A program made the position numbers and the translations under genes. A stretch of 20,295 bases of DNA, from positions 553,587-573,881 of the forward strand of contig MNCI01033409.1 in assembly GCA_015680685.1 (NCBI GenBank), written 5' to 3'. Of the stretch, positions 1 to 10,218 are shown in pieces (position 1 is the stretch's first letter; every line of letters begins with the position of its first letter). The notes below the pieces were generated by a model. The model did no database searches and was not told the origin of the DNA. It saw nothing but the letters and a program-made list of their open reading frames with translations. The DNA comes from Gnetum montanum. Taxonomy: Eukaryota > Streptophyta > Gnetopsida > Gnetales > Gnetaceae.

Positions 1-2248
1 GGTTCTTTTGGCACTTAGAAAATCAACACTATCAAAATTTGTGTTATCCTCCAAATTAACGTTTAATAATGCTTACAAGTCTATCAAGATTCTGAACTTC
101 ATCTCGATAACCTTCAACATCACTTTGGAGATTAAACAAAACCTTTGAAACTCAAAAATCTAACTTAAGTGAAATGGCCAAAAATTTCACTAAGTGTGGG
201 TAACATTCATATGCTCACATTGGCATCAACATTACCATTTTTTGAACTTGCAAACTATCATTATTAACCTTCATAATTAGCATTTCAACTTATCTCTAGG
301 CCTCTTTGATCCCTCAGCATTCCTCTTGACATCATTTTAGCTCATTTCAAAGTCAATTCGAGCATCTTGAAGATTCAAGATTATGACTTGGAAAACTTTG
401 AAATTTTTTTAAGTGTCATTGTTAACACTAATCTTGAAATCAACCTCAACATTAGCATCAACACTTTTAGTGTATGAATCATGACATTATTAACCATCAA
501 GCTCAGCATTCAATAGTATCTCTTGATTTTGTAAACTTCTCAACATCATTTTAATGTGATTCAACATTAGTTCTAGCATTGAACGAGGTCTCAAAGGCCT
601 AGAACTAGCACTTGGGTGAAACTGTAAAAATTCATGTGAGTGTTGGTGACACTGATGCTAATGTTAGCATCAACATTAGTGTCAGCTTTCCATGCAATCA
701 AGCTTATAAAGTCAAAATGTCAAACTTGCTATTTTTTAACTCAAGGTCAACCTCAAGTGAATTATACTTAACACTAAATTCAATTTTAGTAAACCTAAAT
801 TGGAATTAGTAACCCTAGGTCTAAAAATACAAATTTAAAGGCCACTTTTTAAAATTTAAGAGAACTTGTTAAATTTTAAGAGATCAAAAGCATGACTATC
901 CACCAACATCGTAGCACCCACATGCTTTATGAACACCTTTAGTGTTACTTTTAGAGATAGAATTTTTAGGCTTCTATATCACATTTTAGTGTTAGAATTT
1001 ATTTAGCTCCATTGTTAATGATAAGGACCTTAGCCAAAATATGCTCTTTTTAGCTGAAACTGATTTTAAATTGTCCCTACAAATTTTCCATCCATATCCC
1101 AATCCTCCAGGGATTCAATTCTACTTTTCAAATCAATATTTTGCTCAATATTCAAGTTCTTATTATTAATTTTAATTCACTTGCATTTTTCATCTATCAC
1201 TTATAGTTTTGATCCTACATAGCAGCTGAATACTATTTACTCATTAATAAATCATTTTATTATTTAAGAAGGGATCTAAAACCCTTCCTCTCATATCATA
1301 GTTTCAATATTTTAATATTTAAAGTTGTTTACTTATATTTTATACTTAATTTTTATTCTATTTCTCATAGTCTACTCCATACTTATTTTACTTTTTAGTA
1401 GTTTATACTTAGTTATGTTTTCAATTATTTACACTTATCATTTTTATCATTAAAAGCTTACTTTTTCATCATTTCCCTATCATTTATTATTCATGTTCAG
1501 TAGCCTAATTCCATATTTAATTGGATGTTTTATACTCTTTCATTTCATAATTGTTGATATATCAAGGGTTACATCAATCTAAAGACCATTTTTAGCCATT
1601 CGCTAAGTATTTCAACACTTAGTTCATGGAGGTATCCTTCTAGGAGTATGAAGAATATTTCTACAGGAACAAAAGCTAACTCCTATTACATAACACAACA
1701 ATGCTTCCAAGTCACAACCAACCAAAGCCTAATAAAACACAACATTCGAGCCATAAGACATTATAGAAATACATAAATGGTTATAGAAGCACTATTGTAT
1801 AGGAAGAAAATGAGTGTCCAACTTGGGTCCACATGGTCATATATGTATGACATTCAAAATGGTGAATCAAATTGCAAAAACACTATTAAGTTTTATGATG
1901 CTTAGATCACTAGGTTTAAGAAACTAGAAATAATTTCATGACCACCATAATATAAATAAAGGAACATAAATATTGGAACACATCATCAATATTATAGTAT
2001 CCACAATATTACTCACATACATTACATCTAAACCATAAATAGAAATATTAAACAATGTATCTTTGTTATTATGTTCTACACATTTCACCTTGAAAAGAAT
2101 CATAATCAACACATCTATAAGTTAAGAGAAATCGTCATGTTGATATTATGAATAGACAAAAAGAGTAGTTACCAGCAACTAAAGAATGCAAGAAACAGAA
2201 TTATTTGTCACAAAATCTAAAATAAAAAGTAGTATAATGCATCAACAT
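1..2248. other. AT-rich intergenic or unrecognisable repeat DNA
   Basis: No reading frame here resembles a known protein; stops are frequent in all frames and the short open frames are not supported. Variants of the word CAACATTAG recur between about 440 and 680, and short A/T-rich near-repeats occur around 840-885. It could be very old transposon debris. It ends at the target site of the copia element. Confidence 0.6.
647..684. repeat. Nested palindromes (cruciform-prone site)
   Basis: Positions 654-671 form a palindrome (GATGCTAA, centre TG, TTAGCATC). Overlapping it, TGACACT (647-653) pairs with AGTGTCA (678-684), and AATGTT pairs with AACATT inside. Two alternative hairpins therefore share the same bases. 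No function is known; it may be the centre of an old inverted-repeat element. Confidence 0.5.
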
Positions 2249-2253
2249 CATAG
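2249..2253. repeat. Left target site duplication of copia element (CATAG)
   Basis: CATAG directly precedes the TGTTG start of the 5' LTR and is repeated at 9424-9428 directly after the 3' LTR. Five base pairs is the expected duplication length for Ty1/copia integration. Confidence 0.7.
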
Positions 2254-3392
2254 TGTTGTTTGAACTAGTAATTTGGGATGACAAAATATATGTTGCTCAC
2301 CAAGATCTTTAAGAAAAATGATGTCATGATTGAGTTGCCATTATACATAGGAGCTAGCAAAGTTTAGAAGAAAGAAACTGTATCACTTATTTGGTTGATC
2401 AACATAATGATAGGCTGATCGAACATAGGTCGCTTAACCTATTTATAGGTGGACTGAGCTAAATTAAAGGTATGTTTAGAGTATAGAAAATATAGCACTC
2501 TTAAGGTTGACCAACCCTACCAAAGATCAACCAACTGTCTAGTTCTAGACATCCAAGATCAAATAGGATGACCAAGCCAAGAGTTTGAGTTCTATAAGTT
2601 GAGGCATAAGGTTAGATGACCTAGGCAAAGGTTAACCTATAAATGGAAGAATAAAAAAATTTAAAGATAAAAAGACCAAAACGTCCTCAAATTTGGTAAA
2701 ACAAACAAAGCATTAAAGACCAAAGATTACCATTTGTCTCCAAGGATAGAGCATTTTCTACAAACATCATGATCTTCTTGTCCATTTATTCCTAGGCGGA
2801 GATGGATCATTGGATGAATTTTAATATATCCTCAACAAAGAAAATCAAAAAGATGTAAAAGATCTTTAAAAGAAAATTTTATAATGTAAGAAAGCTTGAA
2901 AAATAAAAAATATTTAATTGTATTCTTGTGCTCAAAATCTTTGTATTTCTTACATGATTTGTACTTGTATTGGATGCAGTCTAATCTATCATGAGATTCC
3001 AAAAGCATCATTTCATTCTCCTTTGTTTTGAGAATTTATTTAAGAATTTTTTTTTCTTTGAAATCCTAGTTGTACAAAAGGAAGACTATAAACCCTTGAA
3101 ACCACCATTTTTTTCTTCAAGGATTTGAAGATTGAAAGGGAACCTAGGGATAGAAGAGATTGGATAGCCCTACAAAGTGAACTAGGTCCAAGCTAAACCA
3201 CTATAATTCTTGGTATGTACTATCCATTTTATTTATTTTTGCATTTCATTTGCCATTTAGTTTAAATGCACTTTACTCTAATTTATTTAAATATTTTTAA
3301 ATATTTTAACTATTAAATTTAATTTAAATTATGCAAATTTTTATTGAGATATCCTATTCATCCTTCCTCTAGGGTGTTACAGTTGATCAACA
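2254..3392 (+). repeat. 5' LTR of the copia element
   Basis: Starts TGTTG and ends CAACA, a perfect 5-bp terminal inverted repeat, and is followed after two bases by the primer binding site. It aligns along its length with 8324-9423. One long exact block is the 25 bases following CAAG/TAAG near 2303 and 8374. It contains 55 bases (around 2399-2455) missing from the 3' copy. No confident TATA box was assigned. Confidence 0.85.
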
Positions 3393-3394
3393 AT

Positions 3395-3406
3395 TGATAT
3401 CAGAGC
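3395..3406 (+). other. Primer binding site, initiator tRNA-Met type
   Basis: TGATATCAGAGC differs at one base from TGGTATCAGAGC, the complement of the 3' end of plant initiator tRNA-Met that primes most plant copia elements. It lies two bases after the LTR end, as expected. Confidence 0.85.
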
Positions 3407-3460
3407 TTGGTCTCTTGAATGTTAGATTAACCTCCATCAAAAGTTTATGTTTGTTTTTTC

Positions 3461-4359
3461 ATGTCCATTATAGGTGAGAATACTCATAAACCTCATTTGT
3501 TTGATGGATTAAACTATAACTATTAGAATACAAGAATGAGGTATTTCTTATAGTCCTCAGATTTTGATATTTGGTCTTTAGTTATGCATGATTGCTTTGA
3601 ACCCACAAAAATTCACATAACAATAATTGAAAATTCTTACACAAGGAAGAAATGATATTAAATGTTGGATAGATAAAGAAATGAAGGCACATGTGGCAAA
3701 TGCTAAGGCCATAAATACTTTCTATTATGCATTATGTTTAGAAGTATTTAATTGATTTGTATGTTACAAAATTGGAAAGAACCTTGAATCTATGTATTGT
3801 AACTCAAATAAAAAATTTAATCTTGCTCTTATGATGTTATTGGAAGAAAATGATTAACCAAAAGAAGATGAGAATAACATGAATAATAAGAAAAAATATG
3901 AATTTCTTCTTATACCTCTCACCAAGCCTTAGGCCATATGCAAGAATGTGAAATAGAAGATCCATGAACAAGAGCTAAAGATTACTGCTTAGGAGAAAAA
4001 GAACCCCCAAGTTGATCTTAAGAAATTAATAGTAGAAAAATCAAAGCAAGTTATTATTACATCAAGACATAGATGCAAATCTTCACCACCTCCATGAAAA
4101 TGGGCACGGTAAGTGGGATTATCCCTCAAGTTATGAACTCTTGTTAATTAGCTCATACATTCATATCTATCATTATTATGACTATGATCACACTCAATAT
4201 TATTATCCTTACAAAACCCATTTTAGCTATGGTAATATAAGATTTTTAAAAGCTAACAAGGGAACTGACATAAGGGAGAAATTAAAAGACAAAGATAATA
4301 ATTTGTGGATCCCAAGAAATATGATGTATAGGGCATACATAACTAAGCTAGCACCTTAA
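3461..4359 (+). pseudogene. Copia gag remnant
   Basis: Starting at the ATG at 3461 the translation reads MSIIGENTHKPHLFDGLNYN, then in-frame stops interrupt a stretch ending SSDFDIW. This is the N-terminal copia Gag signature (a PxFDGxNYxYWxxRM-like motif) that forms the virus-like particle. A second match is near 3700-3770, where AINTFYYALCLEVFN resembles the conserved segment of the UBN2-type gag domain. The last open block (4141-4359) ends with LWIPRNM, similar to the Gag tail just before the protease in SIRE-like elements. I could not identify an intact CCHC zinc knuckle. Stops and frameshifts throughout make it non-functional. Confidence 0.7.
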
Positions 4360-4377
4360 GATAAACCATCCACTTCT

Positions 4378-5641
4378 TGGTATCTTGATAGTGGATGCTC
4401 AAGACAGATGGCTAGTGATAGGTCAAGATATATCTTTCTTACAAGATATGATGATGGCAGTGTTAGCTTTGAAAAAAACAAGACATACATCAAAGGAAAA
4501 CATACATTTGGAGGTAATAACTCTCTTAGAATTGATAATGTTCTTTATGTTATACTATTAGAGCATAATTTTAGGTCAACTTTGTGATGATGGAAAATGT
4601 ATATTTTTTCAAGCTGATCATTATATCATTAAAGACTTTAAAATTAATGAAGTGATCCTTATGGGACATAAATCAAGTAATGTGTATATCATTAATAATT
4701 TTGATTTAAGTAGATATAATTTGGAGTGTTTAATTAGCAAATCAAAGGATAGTTGGCTATGGCATAGGAGGTTGGAATACTTAAACTTTGAGAGCCTTAT
4801 CAAGCTCTCCAAGAATCAAATTATTGAAGGACCATCCAACATTTAATCCAATAAGGATAAGGTGTGCAAAACATGCCAAAAAGATAAGTAAAAATTCATA
4901 TCCTTCAAAACCAATAATGATATTACTACTAAATGTCATCTTGAATTGTTGCATTTGGATTTAGTAGGATCTACTAGAACTTGCTACATAGGTGGTAGAA
5001 TATAATTTTTGTGACTTTTGATAATTACTTAAGATTCACTTAGGTACTTCTACTAACCCATAAGAATGAAGCATTTTATCACTTCAAAAAACATTACTAC
5101 AGGTTACAAAGAGAGAAGGATTACTTGCTCAAGAATATCAAGAGTAAACATGAAGGGAATTTAAAAATCATACATTTGAAGAATACTATGATAATGAAGG
5201 TATTAAGCACTAATTTTCAGCTCCAATGACCTCTCAACAAAATGGAGTTAATGAATGAAATAATTGAGTGTTACAAGAGATGACTAGAACCTTGCTTCAT
5301 GAATAGACATTGCCAAAGTCACTTTAGGAGAAATCCATTAATACTACCTGCTATGTATAAAACTGAATTCTTATCAAACCCAAGACTACCAAAACATTGT
5401 TTGAGCTCCATTATGAAACCAAATGTAAGTTCTTTTAAAGTCTTTGGTTGTAAATGATTTATTTTTAAAACATAAGAAAAAGATAAGAAAGTTTGATAAA
5501 AAAATTGATGAAAATTTTTTTCTTGGATATTCATCTACTAGTAAGGCTTATAGAGTCTATAATAAATGCTCACTAACCATTGAAGTCGTCAATGTACTTT
5601 TTGATGAGATAGATCCTAGCTTGATAGTAGATTCAACATGA
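4378..5641 (+). pseudogene. Copia protease and integrase remnant
   Basis: The protease begins WYLDSGCSRQMASD at 4378 with the DSG active site still present. The pre-integrase domain is seen at 4754 (WLWHRRLEYLNFESLIKLSK). The integrase zinc finger CKTC is at 4865-4876. The core has the first catalytic Asp at 4958-4960 (LLHLDLVGSTRT). The site of the second catalytic Asp reads Lys at 5146-5148 (SKHEG). The third motif is QQNGVNE, with Glu at 5253-5255 followed by a stop. The integrase tail at 5444-5641 includes FFLGYSSTSKAYRVYNKCSL, the conserved copia integrase C-terminal segment. Pieces lie in different frames with many stops. In life this product would have cut the polyprotein and inserted the cDNA. 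Confidence 0.85.
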
Positions 5642-5999
5642 TGATGATGATGAAATGCCATCACAACTTCCTTCTGGCCTTAAGAAGAGTTTAAAATAAA
5701 AGAATCAACAAGTTTCCTTCACTTGTAAAACACCATCATCTGATTGGATATATGCTAAAAGTCATCTTCTTAACCAGATTATTTGAATTTATCAAGATGA
5801 GACGAAAACAAGAAGAGAGCTATAAGAATTTTGTGGTTTTACATGCTTACTTTCCAAATTAAGCCTAATAGCATTGAGAAAACTTTAAATGATGAGTCAA
5901 AAATTCAAGCCATGAATAAAGAACTAAATCAATTTGTTAGGAATGATGTTTGGAAACTTATCCCTAGATCTAATGAGCATACAATTATTGGTACAAAAG

Positions 6000-6010
6000 G
6001 ATTCTTTAGA
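6000..6010. repeat. Left target site duplication of the SINE
   Basis: GATTCTTTAGA, part of the interrupted reverse transcriptase (codons for G-F-F-R). Confidence 0.7.
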
Positions 6011-6210
6011 TAGCTAAGGGTGTAGGCCACATGGTCATGATACTCATCTCTTAGTTTGAAGATTGTGGGTTCAATTCTTACTTGCACTTTTGGGTGTGAC
6101 CATAGTGAGGTAGCCTTGTGGTGGGGCCTTTTTTCTTCATGGGTCCAATCTACCCTACTATGTGGGTAGGGATTGTGCTACCAATCCTAAGTTACCTTGC
6201 CTCAAAAAAT
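6011..6210 (+). mobile_element. tRNA-derived SINE inserted in the copia reverse transcriptase
   Basis: This 200-bp block breaks the reverse transcriptase frame exactly between FFR and NKMNE, and the protein match continues on both sides. It is flanked by GATTCTTTAGA and GAATCTTTAGA (10 of 11 identical). Its 5' part resembles a tRNA gene. A box A-like segment (AGGCCACATGG, 6024-6034) is followed by a box B (GGTTCAATTCT, 6068-6078, matching GGTTCRANNC). Such internal promoters are read by RNA polymerase III. It ends in a short A run (CAAAAAAT). A SINE encodes no protein and moves using the machinery of a LINE. The family was not identified. Confidence 0.8.
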
Positions 6211-6221
6211 GAATCTTTAGA
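6211..6221. repeat. Right target site duplication of the SINE
   Basis: GAATCTTTAGA, one base different from the left copy; the reverse transcriptase match resumes directly after it. Confidence 0.7.
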
Positions 6222-7440
6222 AACAAGATGAATGAAGATTGGATAGTTGTGAAGAATAATGCAAGACCAATGATAAAAGGTTATAATAAAAAAATTTGTT
6301 ACACGATTAGAATCCATTAGGATTCTACTTGCCTTTACTACCCACAAAAATATAAAAATCTTTTAAGGAAATGTGAAAAGTGGATCTCTCAATAGAATAA
6401 TTTAAGAAGAGGTTTATGTAGAGCAACCACTAGGCTTTGAGGATTCTTACCAAAAATATCATGTGTTAGGACTAAAAAAGGTACTATATGAACTCAAGCA
6501 ACCTCATGGGGCTTGGTATGAAATGCTATCACAACATTTGATACAAAGTAGCTTTATAACATGTTCTTCTAATCCTGCCCTTCTTATTTTAAAGCATGAT
6601 AAGAATTTTAATAGTTTAAATTTATGTTAATGATATCATTTTTTATGCCAATAACTCCTTGTTATATAAGAATTTAAAGAAATCATGAAGTGTAAATTTC
6701 AAATGAGCCTTATGGATGAATTAACTTTGTTTTTATGACTTCAAATCATTCAAAGCAAGAATGGTATCTTTATATCCCAAGACAAATATGTTAAGGAGAT
6801 CCTCAAGAAGTATGATATGGAGAATGCTAAAGACTCTTCCATTCCCATAAGCCCTTAATTCAAATTATGCAATGATAAGGAAGGTAAGAATGTTAATGAA
6901 AAGCTATATAGAGGTGTAACTAGGAGTTTATCATAGCTTACCACCAATGGATCTAATATTACCTTAAGCATTGGGATATATGCAAGGTATCAATACAAAT
7001 CCAAAAAAATGTCATTATATTGCTATTAAAAATATTTTAAAGTATTTGAAAGATACTACACAGCATGGTCTTTAGTATTCCAAGGAGACATGCTTTGATC
7101 TTATGGAATATTTAGATGTAGATTCAGCTAGAGTGGTTGATGATAAAAAGAGTACAACCAGAAATTGCTTCTTTCTAGAATAATCAATTGTATCTTGGAT
7201 GACTAAAAAGAAAGCATCTACCTCCATCTCAACAACTGAAGTGGAATATATAGTGGTTGGAAATTTTTGTGTCCAACTGATGTGGATGGTAAATATTTTT
7301 AAAGAATAAAGGCATGAACAAGGTAACATGTTAATGTTTTGTGATATTATGAGTATTGTCAATATTGAAAACAATCTAGTGTAGCACTCTAGAACTAAGA
7401 ACATTAAGATTAGACACCATTTTGTTCAAGAGAAAGTCAA

Positions 7441-8310
7441 AAAATAAAGTATTGGAATTGAATATATTAAATTAGAAAATTAGCTTGTGGACATTATAAA
7501 AAAGCTACTTTCATCCAATTATGTTTAAGAAATTAAGAGATGGTTGGGAGTTAGACCATGCCCCAACTAATCTAGGTACATAATTACTTCCTTATACATA
7601 AAGTATGTTGAGGATTACCCTTAGAAAAAATAGTATATAAGTGCGTTTCAATTAGTTTATCTTTTGCTTATCTTTTGGTAAATTGTTATGCAATAGCAAT
7701 ATATGTGCCTCAAATTTAACTCAATGTCATAGACCTCTATATTTAGATTGCTTTATTCATCATTGTCCTTATCAACTTAGTTACTAATATGATATTGCTA
7801 TAGGAATTATCCTTGATCTCATATTTTATACTTCTCTTCATAATTTCTTTAAGTATTCTAGTTCATATATTAGTATAGCTTCTTTATTTTTGGTGTGCTT
7901 AAGTAGTTATATTATATTTGCATCTTTATATCCTTTCTAAAAGTGCTAATCTTGAGCTATAGTAAATTTTCTTATGATGACATTATTCTAATAACATGTT
8001 GACCTTTTTTCTATCTTCTATTATACATATTTAGTTTAAGAGCTTTTTTTCTCACGTTCAGCTTGTTTTTTTAGTATCAACTCACCCCTCTCAAAGGATA
8101 CCCTTGTGACTTAAGAGCATTCATTTCTATGTTTTCATAAATTCCAAACAAGGGAAAAACAAAAAGAAGTAGAAAAAATTAAGAGGGAGTTATAAGCTTA
8201 GGGGGAGCCTAAGATTTCGCATGGACTATCCATTTTGATGTATTTGGGTTCCTACCTAATGTGCTTGTGGTGTTTTTCATTTTTCAAAAGAAGGTGATTT
8301 TGTCATGCCT
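7441..8310. other. Non-coding stretch between RNase H and polypurine tract of the copia element
   Basis: About 870 bp with no recognisable protein. Some copia lineages (SIRE/Maximus) carry an extra envelope-like frame here, but I see no support for one. Near its end are two G-rich purine runs (8181-8189 and 8200-8207) resembling extra copies of the polypurine tract. Confidence 0.5.
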
Positions 8311-8323
8311 AAATAGAGGGAGA
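8311..8323 (+). other. Polypurine tract of the copia element
   Basis: AAATAGAGGGAGA ends one base before the 3' LTR. Apart from one T it is pure purine and G-rich, like the copia plus-strand primer. The context before it (GATTTTGTCATGCC) is also typical of plant copia elements. Confidence 0.75.
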
Positions 8324-9423
8324 TTTTTCTTCAATCTAGTGATTTGGAATGACAAAATTCATGTGTTTCACTAAGATCTTTAAGAAAAATGATGTCATGA
8401 CTCAGTTTCCATTATACCTAGGAGGTGATAAAGTTTAGAAGAAAGAAATTGCATCACTTATTAAGTTGACTAATTTGAATTAAAGGCTAGTTTAGAGTAT
8501 AAAAAAAATAGCACTCTTAAGATCAACTAACCCTACTAAAGGTTGACCAATCACCTAATTCTAGATACCTAAGATCAAGTAGTATGATTAAGCTAAGAGT
8601 TTAAGTTTTAAAAGTTCAAGCATAAGGTTAATTGACCTAGGCATATGTAGACTAACTTTGATAATATCAACCTAACAAGAAAAAAAATTACAAAAGTACC
8701 AAAACTTCCCTTGAACTTTGCAAAACAAAAAAAGAGTTGAAGAATAAAGATTTCTATTTTCCTCTAAGAATAAATTTTTTCTCTATGAACATCATGGATT
8801 TCTTACCTAGTGCTGCCCAAGTGAAAATGGATCCTTTCATGAAGTTTGATATATCAATAGTAGGAAAGTAGATCAAAAAGAGGTGGAAGAGCTTTAAAAG
8901 AAAAATTGATTGTGTAAAAAAAACTTTAAAATGAAAAACTTTTATTGTATACTTGTGCTCAAAATATTTGTATCTCTCATGTGATTTTTTCTTGTATTGA
9001 ATGCAATCTAATCTATTATAAGATCCCAATGACATCATTTTATTTTCCTTTCTCTTGAAAACTACTTTGAGGATTTATTTTTTTTCTTAAAATCCCAATT
9101 ATATGAAAGGGAGACTAGAAATCCTTGAAACTAGAATTTGTTCTTCAAGGATTTAAAGACCAAAAGGGAACCTAGGAGTAGAAGAGATTAGATAGTCCTA
9201 TGGAGTGGACTAGGCCCAAGCTAAACCATTATAAAATTTGGTGTATAGTATCCATTTTATTCATTTTTGCATTTTATTTTTTATCTTAGTTTATAAGTAC
9301 TTTACTCTAATTTATTTAAATATTTACAAGTATATTTTGGTTGTTAGATTTGATTCAAATTATGCATATTTTTATTAAGACACACTATTCATCCCTCCTC
9401 TAGGATAAGATATTTAATCTATA
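8324..9423 (+). repeat. 3' LTR of the copia element
   Basis: Aligns with the 5' LTR from its first bases (TTTTTCTTCAATCTAGT against TGTTGTTTGAACTAGT) to its end (CTATA against CAACA), where both termini have decayed. It lacks 55 bases of the 5' copy between about 8470 and 8477. The CATAG target duplication follows directly. Confidence 0.85.
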
Positions 9424-9428
9424 CATAG
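9424..9428. repeat. Right target site duplication of copia element (CATAG)
   Basis: Identical to 2249-2253 and directly adjacent to the 3' LTR end. Confidence 0.65.
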
Positions 9429-9638
9429 ATGATGTTGTACATTATGATACAAAATATAGAAAATAATTAGCATGTTAAGATTTCTAGAACACCTGAAATC
9501 TGTAACAAAAAGTTAACCTTGAAACTAACCATGATATGCTTAAGACTTTATCTAAGCCCAATAATGCATCTTGATTATCAAAAATGGCATGAAATTTAAG
9601 AAATAATAAAAGCAGTTAACCACAACCTTACCACAACA

Positions 9639-9680
9639 TATGGTGATCTAACCACAATCTATAGTGGTCTAACCACAATC
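9639..9680. repeat. 21-bp tandem repeat, two copies
   Basis: Copies at 9639-9659 and 9660-9680 differ at two of 21 positions, and related AACCACAA words occur just before (from about 9617). Function unknown. Confidence 0.7.
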
Positions 9681-10051
9681 CCATCATAATCCATGGTCAA
9701 ATCATTTTTCCAAATAGTTGTGAAACATGATCAAAATAATTGATGAATCATACAATGACATGGTGTAAATCAATTGTAAGCCCTATATTTAAATTGTGTC
9801 TCATGCACCCTATGTTTATGATTTTCACATGTATGATTGAGGTTCTATCTTCTAAGTATGCATCCTTAACTTTCTATTCCCACTCATAGGTTTGGAGCAT
9901 GTTTTGAGCTTTTCAAAAAGTTTCTCATTTTGTTCGAAGATTCTCAAAAAGTTTTGACTTATTTCTAGGCCTCCTAGATTTCATCTAGGAAAACGAGGAT
10001 AAAGTATGATGGTAGGAATGCACTGGATTCCCTACACCAATGCACCTCCTA

Positions 10052-10073
10052 CATCAACACAGGGGTGTTGATG
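10052..10073. repeat. Perfect 9-bp hairpin
   Basis: CATCAACAC, loop AGGG, GTGTTGATG. It lies about 140 bp upstream of a TATA box. It may be a U3 element of the suspected old LTR; a terminator role is not supported. Confidence 0.5.
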
Positions 10074-10210
10074 CACCCTCCTTGATATTCTAGTTTGAGC
10101 ACTTTGCCTCTTTAGAAGCCTTAGATATGTTCTAGATTATCTAGGCTATGCTAACAAACCTCTGTTAATGCTTGGGTGCTAGCGAACCCCCATCATTATG
10201 TTGTGAAAAC

Positions 10211-10218
10211 TATAAATA
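10211..10218 (+). promoter_or_regulatory. TATA box, possible old LTR promoter
   Basis: TATAAATA in the context CTATAAATACC, followed 252 bp later by AATAAA at 10463. This spacing fits a U3-R boundary, but an AT-rich background makes chance matches common. Confidence 0.3.

Larger units (their letters stand above)
5850..7440 (+). pseudogene. Copia reverse transcriptase and RNase H remnant, interrupted by a SINE
   Basis: The reverse transcriptase starts near 5910 (AMNKELNQFVRNDVWKLIPR, then IIGTKGFFR up to 6010). It is split by 6011-6210 and resumes at about 6222 with NKMNEDW. Later matches are EEVYVEQPLGFED, LKKVLYELKQ and AWYEMLSQ at about 6410-6540. The catalytic YVDD box reads YVND at 6623-6634. 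Further copia motifs are FISQDKYVKEILKKYDME (about 6770-6820) and LKYLKDTTQHGL (about 7035-7075). RNase H follows, with VDSARVVDDKKSTT, SIVSW and STTEVEYI at about 7115-7260, and a tail with HSRTKNIKIRHHF near 7385-7425. Stops and frameshifts are common, so it is dead. Confidence 0.85.
2254..9423 (+). mobile_element. Degenerate full-length Ty1/copia LTR retrotransposon
   Basis: A 7170-bp element with all structural parts still visible: 5' LTR, initiator-Met-type primer binding site, gag, protease, integrase, reverse transcriptase, RNase H, polypurine tract, 3' LTR and a CATAG target duplication. Integrase lies before reverse transcriptase, which defines Ty1/copia. All coding domains carry many in-frame stops and frameshifts, so it is dead. 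A hand alignment of the first 91 homologous LTR bases gives 13 differences, which fits an old insertion. Domain motifs (a gag tail with WIPRNM before the protease, DSGCSRQM, CKTCQK, HLDL) most resemble SIRE/Maximus-like or related plant copia elements. The lineage call is tentative because 7.2 kb is short for SIRE. A SINE sits at 6011-6210. Confidence 0.9.

Noticed and set aside
6020-6090. tRNA gene
   Set aside because: Box A and box B are present but there is no full cloverleaf with paired acceptor stem, and target duplications flank a 200-bp unit; a SINE explains it.
7072-7404. Minus-strand frame of 110 codons
   Set aside because: It is antisense to the copia RNase H, whose motifs are readable on the plus strand.
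8754-9038. Minus-strand frame of 94 codons
   Set aside because: It lies inside the copia 3' LTR, and I recognise no protein family in its translation.
9617-9680. CRISPR-like repeats
   Set aside because: Only two tandem 21-bp copies without spacers, in a plant genome.
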